Of a DNA stretch of 64,000 nt, positions 34,390 to 50,350 are shown one piece after another (the stretch's first letter is position 1; the number at the start of each line of letters is the position of its first letter). Under the pieces are notes generated by a model. The model was not told the DNA's origin. It worked only from the letters and a program-made list of their open reading frames with translations, and did no database searches. Both the position numbers and the translations under genes were made by a program. The DNA lies in the NCBI GenBank assembly GCA_019918135.1, contig WBZZ01002100.1, forward strand, positions 55,001 through 119,000, written 5' to 3'. This DNA comes from Paulinella micropora (lineage: Eukaryota; Cercozoa; Imbricatea; Euglyphida; Paulinellidae).

Positions 34390-37371
34390 AAGATAGATAA
34401 TATTATTACCGGGGCGTCCGATAAACAAATTGATCGGTTCTCCTCTGGGATCATCACGCACTCCATGAAAATCCTGTGCGTCTCCCCAAGTAGCGATCTC
34501 TACAGTCGGCAAAGCGTCAGGATCTTTCTTGGTGATTCTATATGCCAAGGGTTTGTTGTAGTTTTTGAAACTCTTGTTCATACACGGGCTAAAATGAGTC
34601 ATCCAGTCGTAGTTACATCCGAGAACAACCAGCACATGCCTCTTCTTGTGCTGCTTCTTGAATGCAAGAATGAGCTTTAATAACGCTTGAGCGATGTTAG
34701 TTGTCAGGAAGGTGCTCTTCCACCCGATATCCATAACTCGAAATTCCTGATCATCTCCATCGTGCCCGTGCCCTGGTGGCTTGCGATGTGACTCTACTTG
34801 GAAACGGATTCCTCTGTCAACGACATTGAGCCCAAGGAAACCCAGCATCGCCCACGCGGTGTTATCACCAGCTCCGTCCCACTCAAGATATAATTTCCAC
34901 GCTTGCATTGTGCGAGGGTTCCAAAGTTGCCAATGTAAAAGTGCGGCAAGCATAGTAATGTTGCTGTTCGCGCCGTGTTCTACCGCGCCTTCAAGGTACG
35001 TCAGAATAAAATGCGTATCGGTAGTGTAGCAGGTATTGATTCCAACGCAAAGGCGAAACACAATTTTTCCTTTGAAATCTTTCGCGGCGCGGCGGCAAGA
35101 TGGGATCTTCACTGGCGGTTTCATATCGGCTGATATGACTGTGGCAGCAAAATCTGCTGGTGCTGCCTTCTTGCGCTGCATGCTGGCAACGCGGCACGCC
35201 CTGTGAATTTTGTGATGAAGCCTGCTACGGCGACGCCATTCTTGAGCTTCTACTTCAGTCCTGAAACCGTTAGAATGATCAGCAGCAAGCTCTGTGCAGA
35301 TCTCGCATTTTGAGAAATCTCCTTCTGCAAAACAAACCTGTAATAAGTAATGATAACGAAAATATGCATAATACCTCTGACAAACTTGACGTGCGGAAAA
35401 TCCATGCGCCAAACTTTGTTGATCGTATTGTCTGTCGGAGGATTATTTGGATCAACTCGTTTCGAACAACCAAACCGAAGGCACATATCTTTCCAATTCT
35501 CGCGAACATAGTTTTGGACTCCTGCGTCCTGAGCCATTTCTTGCATCCTCCATATTCCGTCGCTGCATATCTCCGGGTAACTCTCCATGAACTTCTCGCA
35601 GAGTAATACTGCTACCACATCTTCTGTTTCAGGAACGGTTGAGTAGCTTTTTGTCAAAACCTTCGTGTTATTTGCAAGAAGTTTGTGTGCTCTTGACAAA
35701 ACTTTATCACCGATCCCGTAGATACGCTGCCAGGCTACTTTGCACACAGCCTCCGTTAAATACATATACTGAAACGATCCAGTTTTTGTTTGAAACGATT
35801 CAAGCTGCGAAGCTGCCCAAGAATAAAGCTCACTGAGAGACGATGACGCATTCTTCGCTCTCGTGTAAAGCACATCACGCGTGTCGATAAATGAATAACA
35901 CTTCCACTTTTTGCAGCAGACAGACTTAACTTCCCTGTCCAAGTCGGCGAAGGTAATCCCCAACAGTTTTTGGAGCGCAGACGGTCTCTGAAGCTTCACT
36001 GCACCTTTCGTGCGACTTTTCATCGTGTAGGGGCGCGTTGGATTCTTACGTGGTCTGCTGTAAGGAATTGGTGATAATCTCATGATGTTATACAACAGCT
36101 CATTCGATTCCATAAGCTCGTCGAAGTTCAATCGAAGCTCGTTGGATAATTCCGCATCGTCCACGCCGACCAGAGGAGGAAGCAATCCAGGGTTGATAGA
36201 TGCAGCATCACCGTTTGAATCCGTATCTGAACACTCTTCGTCGACGTTCTACGCAAACAAGATCGCTTATGAACATTAACCAGCATGAACATAGACAGGT
36301 AGAGAAAAAAAATTACCATGGAGCCAGTAGGAAGATATAGTCTAGAGCTGCTGCAGCTACTAACATCATATCCTGTAGTGACAGTAGAACTGTCTGACTG
36401 TTTCCAGCTGTCGAGGTTAGCATCAACGTCAGGAACACCTGCCTGTAAAAAAGAATCTTCTCAGTAATAATTTTCATTTATTTATTTTTTACCTGTGCAT
36501 CACTCAAGCTTGATTTTTCTGTGATGACTGCAATGTCCGAGCTTTCCCTGGGCAGAAGCGTGCGGCGACTATCTGAAATTGAGGACACGCTGTCGAGAAG
36601 CTTCCTCTTTTTTTCCGGCGGAATAGATGATGACCTGGAGAGCGGTTGCTTTCCATCAGAACTAATACTGCTGACCGACGCTAAAAGTTCAACCTTTGCT
36701 TCATGAAGCAAGGAAATTGACTTAAGTGGAAGCGGATGTTCTTTCTCAGGAACGATGAAACATACATGACCAATGTCAGTCTCGAACAGGAAAACTGGGA
36801 TTTTAGCTCCTTCCTTGGCAGCCTCTTTCAACCAGACCGGATGTGCATCGCTTGGCAGCGTAGCTATCTCTAGGTCTGGATTAGGTGCATAGCTGAGCAA
36901 AATCTCTTGATCTTTCGATATTGCGGTGGTGACAGTCACAATAGGAGTACCCTTGCTGACCTGACATTATTTACAACAATATTTATAGAAAAAATACAAC
37001 ACACGTAACAAAAACTTACATTGCATGGATGTATGTAACAACTAACATAATTTACCTTCACGTTCGGTCGGCAAGTGTCATCGTCGAGCTTGTTGAACCC
37101 TTGCGATGAAGAGTTGATGAGATGCATTGCATTCCTGCTCGATTCGTTAATGAATTTAATTGGATGCATCCCTGTTTGCAGGGAACTCCCAATTTTCATA
37201 GTGAAATGATCAGAAAATGCAGCATGATCTGCAGCACGCAAAGACTTTCCTCCTGGTTCGAGGAGCCCAAGCTGAAAAGAAGGAGGAAGGTATTTATCAG
37301 CAAAGACTCCGTAGCCACCACCACGGTGTGCCACATATATCGGCGCCTTGCTAGCCCTCAGCATGGCATAC
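33231..37371 (-). CDS. SET + DDE-like (DUF7869-type) + SAP transposon protein
   Basis: Seven visible exons (37059-37371, 36493-36960, 36317-36442, 35375-36248, 34410-35324, 33475-34287, 33231-33355) have GT-AG introns of 50 to 122 nt and consistent phases, giving at least 1,210 residues. The 5' end is missing: the first exon starts at an acceptor. Residues about 8-120 resemble a SET domain (GYGVFADKYL, HLINSS..CRPNVKV, TVTTAISKDQEILLSY). A Ser-rich part with the NLS-like PPEKKRKLL follows. Then come Cys clusters (CCKKWKC, CEICTEL) and an RNase-H-like region with SADMKPP, WDGAGDN and GHGHDGDDQEF. A SAP-like segment (VVSELKSWMRMHG..KKAELIEQAW), an acidic Ser tract and an RG-rich tail end the chain. 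I infer a nuclear transposase with a methyltransferase-like module; SET catalysis is unproven. Confidence 0.78.
33366..33468. repeat. (AAG)n microsatellite in an intron
   Basis: A nearly pure AAG/CTT tract of about 75 bp fills the last intron of the - strand gene. Apparent poly-Leu or poly-Arg frames here are intron read-through. Confidence 0.9.
34310..34395. repeat. (GA)n/(TA)n microsatellite in an intron
   Basis: GATA, TATA and GAGA dinucleotide tracts fill the 122-nt intron between the DDE-like and SAP-containing exons of the - strand gene. Confidence 0.9.
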
Positions 37372-37404
37372 CTAAAGTTTGAAATACACATGAAAAAAAT
37401 GGCA

Positions 37405-37529
37405 GCGCTTCCCGTTAGAGGGAATCACTAAAAAAAAAAAAGGACAGAGAAAGGCTCACTGATAGAAGGCCACACACACTAGCTAGTTATACTAAAGCTA
37501 GTATCTATACTCCCCTCTTTAAACTATGC

Positions 37530-37530
<1 letters not shown>
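37405..37530 (-). repeat. 130-bp dispersed repeat, copy 1
   Basis: The reverse complement of the block seen at 40930-41085, 42406-42565 and 43873-44022. It holds GGGGAGTATAG, an imperfect CTAGCT...AGCTAG palindrome, GTGTGTGTGGCCTTCTATC and a T-run. It lies just upstream of the first visible exon of the - strand gene. Confidence 0.8.
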
Positions 37531-37531
<1 letters not shown>

Positions 37532-37608
<77 letters not shown>

Positions 37609-37731
37609 TAATAACAATAATAATAATAATAATAATAGATTTATCAGTCAATTGGCCTTTGATCCTGTCGGACATGTGCCTCCATTGGTAGCACGGGGCC
37701 GTTCGGTGACGCGGCTCCGCTCCAAAGACTC

Positions 37732-37810
<79 letters not shown>

Positions 37811-37933
37811 GTGCTTCTCAGTCAATGGCGAATGCATTTCTGCACATGTGCCTCCATCGTCTCACCCGTGAGGGGAGTACGAAGATTTGACGATAGGCTC
37901 TACTGACACCCCCGCAAGGCAGCTCCAAGCAAC

Positions 37934-37967
<34 letters not shown>

Positions 37968-38015
37968 GGCTTCCTCCGACTATAGCATCAGATCCAGATC
38001 CTGGACATGTGCCTC

Positions 38016-38074
<59 letters not shown>

Positions 38075-38078
38075 TATT
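37532..38078. repeat. (AAT)n tracts with SINE fragments
   Basis: Four AAT tracts (37532-37636, 37733-37809, 37933-37968, 38021-38073) separate three short inserts. The insert at 37810-37932 is the reverse complement of the SINE body (compare 41340-41460). The other two share GGACATGTGCCTCCATT with it but are otherwise diverged. Confidence 0.8.
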
Positions 38079-38084
38079 GAAGAG

Positions 38085-39287
38085 GAAATGCAAAATCATG
38101 CCGGTCAGTTTCACAAACTTTTGTGCAGAGTTTTTTCCACAGATTGTTGTGTACAGAAGAAAAGAATAGCATTCCCGCTCATTCTGAGCTGGGAAAAGAG
38201 CGGGAATGCTGTTACATCTTCTCGAAATGTCATGCTCTCAATAAAATCTCTGCACAAAAGTTTGCAAAACAGCAATCCAAAAACGAGTTTCATCGAATTG
38301 CTGGTTTGTGAAAAATAGATTAAGCTGGGTCGTGCAATGTTAGGAAATGACATTTATAGCTTCAACAAACACGTTGCAGCAGAAACATGCAAGGGATGAC
38401 ATGAGTTGAGAGTACGTACTAGGAAGGAAATGCAAAATCATGCCGGTCGGTTTTCACAAACTTTTGTGCAGAGTTTTTTCCATAGATTGTTGTGTACAGA
38501 AGAAAAGAATAGCATTCCCGCTCATTCTGAGCTGGGAAAAGAGCGGGAATGCTGTTACATCTTCTCGTAATGTCATGCTCTTAATAAAATCTCTGCACAA
38601 AAGTTTGCAAAACAGCAGTCCGAAAACGAGTTTCATCGAATTGCTGGTTTGTGAAAAATAGATTAAGCTGGGTCGTGCAATGTTAGGAAATGACATTTAT
38701 AGCTTCAACAAACACGTTATAGCAGAAACATGCAAGGGATGACATGAGTTGAGAGTACGTAGGAAGGAAATGCAAAATCATGCCGGTCGCTTTTCACAAA
38801 CTTTTGTGCAGAGTTTTTTCCACAGATTGTTGTGTACAGAAAAAAAGAATAGCATTCCCGCTCATTCTGAGCTGGGAAAAGAGCGGGAATGCTGTTACAT
38901 TTTCTCGAAATGTCATGTTCTCAATAAAATCTCTGCACAAAAGTTTGCAAAACAGCAATCCAAAAACGAGTTTCATCGAATTGCTGGTTTATGAAAAATA
39001 GATTAAGCTGGGTCGTGCAATGTTAGGAAATGACATTTATAGCTTCAACAAACACGTTATAGCAGAAACATGCAAGGGATGACATGAGTTGAGAGTACGT
39101 AGGAAGGAAATGCAAAATCATGCCGGTCGCTTTTCACAAACTTTTGTGCAGAGTTTTTTCCACAGATTGTTGTGTACAGAAAAAAAGAATAGCATTCCCG
39201 CTCATTCTGAGCTGGGGAAAGAGCGGGAATGCTGTTACATCTTCTCGAAATGTCATGCTCTTAATAAAATCTCTGCACAAAGGTTTG
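38085..39287 (+). repeat. 340-bp tandem repeat, 3.5 units, with nested hairpins
   Basis: Units start near 38088, 38429, 38769 and 39109; the last is partial. Each contains a 13-bp inverted repeat (AGCATTCCCGCTC ... GAGCGGGAATGCT) inside a longer one (CAAACTTTTGTGCAGAG ... CTCTGCACAAAAGTTTG), and a third (CAGCAAT ... ATTGCTG). Units are more than 95% alike by eye. The array sits between the two divergent genes of the transposon, so it could carry a two-way promoter or be an amplified foldback element. Confidence 0.88.
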
Positions 39288-39437
39288 ATAATAACACGAC
39301 CCTTTTTCCACACGTTCAAATTTCAGACCGGCCCGAGAAAAATTTTAAGGTTGAAGGCGCTGACTGGTAGTTATGTCTTTGGAATTCAACTCATTTTGCT
39401 CGTTTGTCAACGTGTAGGATCACTTTCTGACTCTGGC

Positions 39438-45002
<5,565 letters not shown>

Positions 45003-45305
45003 CTTCAAATGCACGCACCAGGTAGTTTGCATAGCTTTCACTTTTCTCCTTCATCTGAAAGATGTTTGAATTTGTTTTGTGTTTTTTTTCTTTGTAGTAG
45101 TGTAGTATTAATCGTAATTTTTTGCACTGGCAGGTTTGTTATGGTCGAAAGCGTGATTAAGAACGTTTGTCGCGTGCAAGAGTTAAACAAACTTCTAATT
45201 TAGTTAGTATGATATTACGGAGTTAGATTTATTATTTTTTTTAGTAATTAAAGAAATTTTGTTGTAGAATCTATGTATTTTGCGTGGCGACATCGCACTT
45301 CTCTT

Positions 45306-45348
45306 CCTCCCCCGTTCCCCCCTCCCCCCTCCCCCCCCCCCCGGGGGG
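45306..45348 (-). other. Subterminal G-run, right end
   Basis: C-runs on the + strand (G-runs on -) lie just inside the right TIR, mirroring 33036-33068. Confidence 0.7.
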
Positions 45349-45354
45349 AATTTA

Positions 45355-45709
45355 TTGTAGGTAAAAGCAATGTTTATTATCATAATAAAGTAAAATGCTT
45401 AATGTAAACAAAGATAAACAAACTTAAAAGCAAATTCTGCATGTTGGGCATTGTTATCATCATAGATTCATAGTAGCCGGGACTATGAAAAAGGAGAAAG
45501 ATTACCGTGTCGGACCGGTTCCTGCCCACCTCTGAAGATGAAGTTAAAGTGTATTACAATTAATAAAAACATGTTTTAATATTATTTTTATATGTTCTGC
45601 AATCAGTGAATTGATTTCCTTTCATTTCCACACGTTTTCAAAAAAGTCCATATACTTCATGGAAAATTTCGGAAAAAGGGATACCCCCAAGATTGTCGAA
45701 TGTTTAGTT
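45355..45709 (-). repeat. Right terminal inverted repeat
   Basis: The reverse complement of the left TIR, ending GATTGTCGAATGTTTAGTT at 45709. TAAA follows. Confidence 0.9.
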
Positions 45710-45713
45710 TAAA

Positions 45714-45797
45714 GTCGCTGTCTGTGCCAGTTATCCTATTTTTGCTATTTATGTAATAGATACCTGAACTTCTTCCTCCCTTATAGTCCATGATATT
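45714..45797 (-). pseudogene. Penton-like minor capsid protein, 5' part (fossil)
   Basis: A short frame, MDYKGGRSSGIYYINSKN, ends at the transposon boundary on the same strand as the part at 31925-32652. The YINS-R/K-N start is typical of this minor capsid family. Confidence 0.6.
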
Positions 45798-45912
45798 TTA
45801 GAATTGCGTTTCGTGCTGTCGCACTCTCACTTATTCTAAAACATCGTTTTTTCTTTATTGAAAAAATAAATTAGTCTTCGCTGTTTGTTGAAGACGTAGT
45901 CTGAAACAAATA
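45798..45912. terminator. Virus intergenic hairpin, second copy
   Basis: The sequence TTGCGTTTCGTGCTGTCGCA ... CTTATTCTAAAACATCG, then a T-rich loop and GCTGTTTGTTGAAGACGTAG, resembles 28895-28995 and 49815-49935. It lies after the stop of the - strand protease gene. Confidence 0.45.
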
Positions 45913-46662
45913 TCAAATGAATGTGTCAAAACCAGACCTATTCTGTGCTTTTAATTTTTCCGCTTCTTCTTCTTTTAAGTCTGTATAACCACTGGCGAAT
46001 TTAAATCGCACTCCTTTCGCCCGCTTCATCAAAAAACGCATAGCAAACCATCCACATGTGTCTGAAGTATCACTCTGCTCTTTTACTTGATTAACCTTCA
46101 TTAATAAATAACTATCTGGATTACTTTTATTTACTAGTTGTTTCATTTGTTGTTGAAGTCTTCAGTAGGCTCATAAAGTGCTAATGGGTCATACACTTCC
46201 ACTGACCTGTCTTTGTCTATTATCCATACGGCGATCCAATGAGACCCTTTTTGATTATGATTGTCCAATAAATCCGTATCGCTTTCTTTTTCCTGGATTT
46301 AATTTGTAGATTTCATCACTTGCTATCGCTCCGAGATACCAGTCGTGTTTTTTCATTATGTCATCTATTTCATTAGTCGTTAGCCCCAGCCCCTCACCCT
46401 GTTGCTCTGGTTGCTGTTGCTCAGGCTGTGGTTGCTCGGGCTCCTCTGACTGCTGTGGTTCGGGCTCCTCTGGCTGCTGTGGCTCGGGCTTTAATGACGG
46501 GGTAATGGTAGGGGGTGGCATTCCCTCGCTAGTCTCGAAGGGACGTTGACGTACCCCAAGGGAGTACTCATCAATATTTAAATCAGTTGAAACTTGTTTA
46601 TCTAAATTTGGATCTGAAGTCATTTCGTTCGTTAGAGTATTTACAAAATCATTTTTGTTCAT
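45913..46662 (-). pseudogene. Adenain-type maturation cysteine protease (fossil)
   Basis: The N-terminal region has LTTNEIDDIMKKHDW, the His region SHWIAVWIIDKDRS with VYDPLALYEP, and the Cys region SDTCGWFAMRFL. The order His-Asp-Gln-Cys fits adenovirus-like (ULP1 fold) proteases that process capsid precursors in Polintons. A Pro/Gln/Glu-rich N-terminal extension precedes the fold. Broken, about two breaks. Confidence 0.8.
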
Positions 46663-46685
46663 TGAATGTGTCCAATCATTTCTGG

Positions 46686-47015
46686 CTAAGTATTTTTTAT
46701 TTTCGCTATTGAAAAAGCTTTTGCTATCATTTCGTCCAATGTATGGTGTAATTTCCTACCTGACCCTCCTTGGTTCCCCATATAATCATCATACTTAGCA
46801 TAATCTGCTATTTTCTTTTTTATTTGTTTCACATCGTTTCCTACATTAATATTAAACTTTTTTACCATCGCCATAATGTATTTGCTATTTTCTCTATGAT
46901 TTAGTTTAGTATGTCCATCCATTTCAAGTTTCCTTTTTAAGGCTCGTGATAAATCAACGATTTTTATTTCTAGTAAATACTTTTTTGATAAACTATTAGT
47001 CATTTTTATTGTCAA
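46686..47015 (-). CDS. Hypothetical virus gene
   Basis: A 109-residue basic, helical protein with no recognised domain, between the protease and the coiled-coil gene on the same strand. It looks intact. Confidence 0.5.
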   Translation of the reverse strand: MTIKMTNSLSKKYLLEIKIVDLSRALKRKLEMDGHTKLNHRENSKYIMAMVKKFNINVGNDVKQIKKKIADYAKYDDYMGNQGGSGRKLHHTLDEMIAKAFSIAKIKNT

Positions 47016-47067
47016 ACCTAAATCGTCAATAGTATCTGACTTTGCTTCATCAGATTTTTCTGATTGC

Positions 47068-47748
47068 CTATGCTTTCTTCATATCCGACAATTTTACTTT
47101 TTGATTTATACTTTTACTCATTAGTTTAATCTCTTCATCAGTAAAATTAGCATTTTTCAAGAGTTGTATGTCTGTTTCTAGTTCGTGGTCAGGCTTGTCT
47201 GGTTCTTCTTCTTTTGCTTCTTTTGTCGGAATGAATGTTGGAAGTGGTGGTGCAGGAGGTGGGCTTCCTAATAGTGGTGCTTGTGGCGGGCCTCCTAATG
47301 GTTGTGCCTGAACTTGCGGTGCCTGATAACTGAGATATCGCTGGGGTTGCTGAGGCATAATAGCCAATCTTTGGTTCCTTTGTTGTTCGAATTGTAAATC
47401 CTCTATGAGTTTTTGCTACCTTCTTAGTTCTCTGTCTTTTTGTTCTTGTCTTTCATTAATCTCCGCCAGTTGTCTTTTATGTTCCCTATTCATTATTTCA
47501 TTTAGTTCCTTAGTACCTGCTTGGATTTTTCTTTCTAGCCTTTTCTTCTCCTCTTCTGGTTCCTCCCTTGCTATCTTATCTTTTTTCTCTGTTGCTTCAA
47601 TACTCTCATACTTTTCCTTTCTGGGTTTGTCTAAGTGGTCTTGAATTACTGTTCTTGTATTCTGTTCAATCTCAGACAGGCTCTGGACTTTTCTTAAGTC
47701 TTCCTTCTTTGCTTTTTTTTTTGCTTTTGGTCTGCTTAAGTATTTCAA
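47068..47748 (-). pseudogene. Coiled-coil and Pro/Gln-rich virion-type protein
   Basis: A Lys/Glu-rich coiled coil (MKYLSRPKAKKKAKKEDL to EINERQEQKDRELRR) is followed by a Pro-rich part (QPLGGPPQAPLLGSPPPAPP) and a helical end. Proteins of this composition lie near the capsid block in many polinton-like viruses. The function is unknown. Broken, about one break. Confidence 0.5.
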
Positions 47749-47906
47749 AAAAGTTTAACAATTTGAAGTGTACTCATATCATTTGTCTTTTTACATAAAT
47801 TACGATAATATTTTTTACCCTTCTGGATAATATACGGTCTCCCGCTCTTATTTCTATAAACCCGCGGTGGTCTTAGTTTCTGTTTCTTCGCTTTCTTGAC
47901 GACCAT
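47745..47906 (-). CDS. Small basic virus protein
   Basis: A 53-residue protein starting MVVKKAKKQKLRPPRVYRN, then SGRPYIIQKGKKYYRNL. The start codon at 47906 has TATAGA directly before it, and the stop overlaps the next gene's start by 4 bp. The GRPYI..KGKKYY pattern recalls small basic proteins of polinton-like viruses, possibly DNA-binding. Confidence 0.6.
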   Translation of the reverse strand: MVVKKAKKQKLRPPRVYRNKSGRPYIIQKGKKYYRNLCKKTNDMSTLQIVKLF

Positions 47907-47953
47907 TCTATACAAACAAAAAAATATTTCCTCATAATTTCAAACAAATATCA

Positions 47954-48274
47954 TTAGAATTTGAGTGCCCCTCGTCCGCTCTGCTTACCATAACCAAGTT
48001 TTGCAGCAGCAGACCCTATACGAGATGCATATGGAACCCCGACATCATCAAGGGCATTCGCCGTCTTTGAAATAATCTTGTTATCGCGAAGGAACTTATT
48101 CACAGCCAAGGCCGTTTTCCCAACCTTTGCCCAATTAATCTTTCCTCCTGCCTGTCCCTTACCTCCTTGCTTCTTCTTTCGTCCAGTCTTCTTTTTGCAT
48201 CCTGCCATATTTGAGCTTGAGTTAATTGTTCGTTTGCCGATTGTTGGAATGACTTCAACACGCGTTGTTTTCAC
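47954..48274 (-). CDS. Small basic capsid-associated protein (pVI/pX-like)
   Basis: The chain has a Lys/Gly-rich N-terminus (MAGCKKKTGRKKKQGGKG), an amphipathic helix region (KVGKTALAVNKFLRDNKII) and the end GYGKQSGRGALKF. Polinton-like viruses carry such short proteins, compared with adenovirus cement or core proteins. The internal Met of MAGCKKK (at about 48208) may be the real start. The function is inferred. Confidence 0.55.
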   Translation of the reverse strand: MKTTRVEVIPTIGKRTINSSSNMAGCKKKTGRKKKQGGKGQAGGKINWAKVGKTALAVNKFLRDNKIISKTANALDDVGVPYASRIGSAAAKLGYGKQSGRGALKF

Positions 48275-48412
48275 TCCATATAATATATTAAAAAAATTAA
48301 TTAAAATTTTTTTATTTTACTTAAGACAAAAATTAAAGTTTTTTCTTAACTTATCATCAACACTTGAGACATACAGAAAATTAAATCTCTCCTTTGTAGC
48401 TTCGTGATACTT

Positions 48413-49131
48413 TTAAAGAAAATAATCAAAATCAAAAGATAATTCTAAGTGTTTATACACGAGTTCCATTTTGTCCTGAGACTGGGCTGGAAAGATGAAT
48501 AAATAATCTAACTGCTTAATGGCTTCTGGCCGTAGGTCGTTCAAATACTGGCTTGACATAATCACCTTTGATTTATAGTGCCTGTTCTTTTTTAACAAAT
48601 CGCTCACGGACTTATCTCTTAATCCGCTTCCTAAATCGTCCAAAACAAAAACAACCTCTGGTGAAATATACTTGCTTGGTCGTTCTTTCGCCTCCGCGGC
48701 GCTCTGTTTCTTTTCCTTTCCGAAATAAGAAATCGTGGTTTTTCTATTTCCTCTTCGTCCTGTTTTACTTCTCCTTCGTGTTGCTCGTCCTGTCTGTTTA
48801 ATTTGTCAAGTTCGTAATCTATCACATTAACACCATCTGATTTAAGAAAGGTATATATTGCAATTGTGTTTCCCCTGTTCTTAAAGTGCTTTACCATTGC
48901 TTTATAAATGTGGTCCTTGTGTATTGTTGAAGCAATAATGACAATACGGGCTTTTCTGTCTGTTGTCCGTTTCATTATTTCAAAGAGTGCTGTCGTTTTC
49001 CCGCTCTTCTTACGGGCAAGCAGAAATATATTGGCATACGGTTTATTGAATAATTTATAACCTTTTGCTTTTTTGTTTCCATCACCCTCTTGTTTTACTG
49101 GCTTCACCTTGACATGATTGATTTTTTGCAT
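48413..49131 (-). pseudogene. A32/FtsK-HerA type packaging ATPase (fossil)
   Basis: Walker A is in FLLARKKSGKTTALFEIM. The Walker B-like FVLDDLGSGLRDKS lies later, followed by SSQYLNDLRPEAIKQLDYLF, the sensor region typical of this family. These ATPases push DNA into capsids. The Walker A segment is in an open frame after MQKINHVKVK. Broken, about one break. Confidence 0.85.
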
Positions 49132-49140
49132 TGTATATTA

Positions 49141-49419
49141 TTATCCTAAAAACTCTAAACACACAACAATTCTTCCCGCTAAATTTCCTGTATCAATATT
49201 TCCGCTATCAGTTTCAAGGACTTTAAATGTATGTTGTCCGTCTGACCAACCAACGACACCCAAATTATAACTGAGGTTTGAAATGTTTGATACATTGCTA
49301 TCTGTGAAGGTGCCGATAATTCCAATTCTGTCCATATAAAGAATTCTGGTTTTTGTCTCTGTTTTGTCGTTCATATAGTGGATAAATTTTACATTCATTC
49401 TGGTTGGTGTAAATGACAT
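49141..49419 (-). CDS. Hypothetical virus gene after the ATPase
   Basis: A 92-residue protein starting MSFTPTRMNVKFIHYMNDKT, rich in beta-type residues. It has no recognised family, and it sits between the ATPase and a short intergenic region. It looks intact. Confidence 0.5.
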   Translation of the reverse strand: MSFTPTRMNVKFIHYMNDKTETKTRILYMDRIGIIGTFTDSNVSNISNLSYNLGVVGWSDGQHTFKVLETDSGNIDTGNLAGRIVVCLEFLG

Positions 49420-49563
49420 CTAAATATTTTTATTAAATGTTTTGCTTCCCACAAAATCATTACTCAGAAAAATAATCTGCTGATATTTGTGCGCAGTCAT
49501 TCTGAATACGCTTGCTTCGTCACTTCGTGCTTTGTGGTTAAAATATATAAATATAGATATAAG

Positions 49564-49710
49564 ATGATAAAAATTTTATTATTATTTGTTGGGTCTGTGT
49601 TAGGTCGGACTGCCTGCGACTTTTACTCGCGATACTCAGAAAAAAAGAATCAGAGTTGTGTTTATTACATTCAGAAAGGTATTGAAACTGGTTTCAAGTG
49701 TGTTTCATAA
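49564..49710 (+). CDS. Possible small secreted or membrane virus peptide
   Basis: MIKILLLFVGSVLGRTACDF gives a hydrophobic, signal-like start followed by a Cys-containing tail (48 residues). It is on the opposite strand to its neighbours. Weak evidence for a gene. Confidence 0.3.
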   Translation: MIKILLLFVGSVLGRTACDFYSRYSEKKNQSCVYYIQKGIETGFKCVS

Positions 49711-49814
49711 ATAACGGAAATAATTCTTGTCGTAGTTTTGATGAGGCTTTGCCTTTAATGTGTGCCGGCGATAGTTCGTGGTATAAAACCCACTTGTATG
49801 AATGCTCGTCTTTT

Positions 49815-49935
49815 TGATATTTTACAATTGCGCTTCGTGCTCCGCACTCTCGCTTATTCTAAAACATCGTTTCCCATTTTAATTTTTTTGTCAGTTTTCG
49901 ATGTTTATCAACAAACGAGAATAAGCGAAGCGAAT
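49815..49935. terminator. Virus intergenic hairpin, third copy
   Basis: CGCTTATTCTAAAACATCG pairs with CGATGTTT and, beyond a short bulge, AGAATAAGCG. The left arm and its upstream ATTGCGCTTCGTGCT...CACTCTCGC match 45798-45855. A strong stem between virus genes. Confidence 0.5.
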
Positions 49936-49955
49936 GAAAGAGTAGTTGATAAATA

Positions 49956-50297
49956 TCACCTCGTTGAAGTAGAAGGCAATGGAAGGCAAATGCCGATGAG
50001 TAAGTTCAAAATTCCGACATAAGTGTTGGCTGCCTCGCACGGAATATCCTTTTCTGAAAGCCTCACAATACAAAGGGTTATAATGGAGATAATGATACCC
50101 CTTTGAAATAAGTATTTAATAAGTCTGCTGTCGGTTTTTCGCTTAGTCATACAGCAGTCCCAGTTGTACTCGTATTCGAGGTCTAATTTTTTTTCTTCCT
50201 GCTTAATTTGGACATCAATCAACCTGTTCTTCAACTCTGGTGTGAGGTCGCCATCTACTTCTATGACTGGCGGTGGTAGGTGTAATCTAGGATGCAT
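49956..50297 (-). CDS. Virus membrane protein
   Basis: 113 residues: a charged N-terminal half (DGDLTPELKNRLIDVQIKQE, EYEYNWDCCMTKRK), one or two hydrophobic segments (GIIISIITLCIVRL, AANTYVGILNLLIGICL) and a short tail. Similar small membrane proteins occur in polinton-like viruses. The role is unknown. It looks intact. Confidence 0.55.
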   Translation of the reverse strand: MHPRLHLPPPVIEVDGDLTPELKNRLIDVQIKQEEKKLDLEYEYNWDCCMTKRKTDSRLIKYLFQRGIIISIITLCIVRLSEKDIPCEAANTYVGILNLLIGICLPLPSTSTR

Positions 50298-50350
50298 TAG
50301 GGAAAACGACTGCTCTGATTTCTGCTAATTGGTTTGCTTGGTCTAATATA

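Noticed and set aside
38085-39287. CRISPR-like array
   Set aside because: The units are 340 bp and continuous with no unique spacers, in a eukaryotic context.
38085-39370. Family of four small proteins (KLLCRVFSTDCC...) on both strands
   Set aside because: These frames are repeats of one satellite unit read in several frames; the DNA, not the protein, is conserved.
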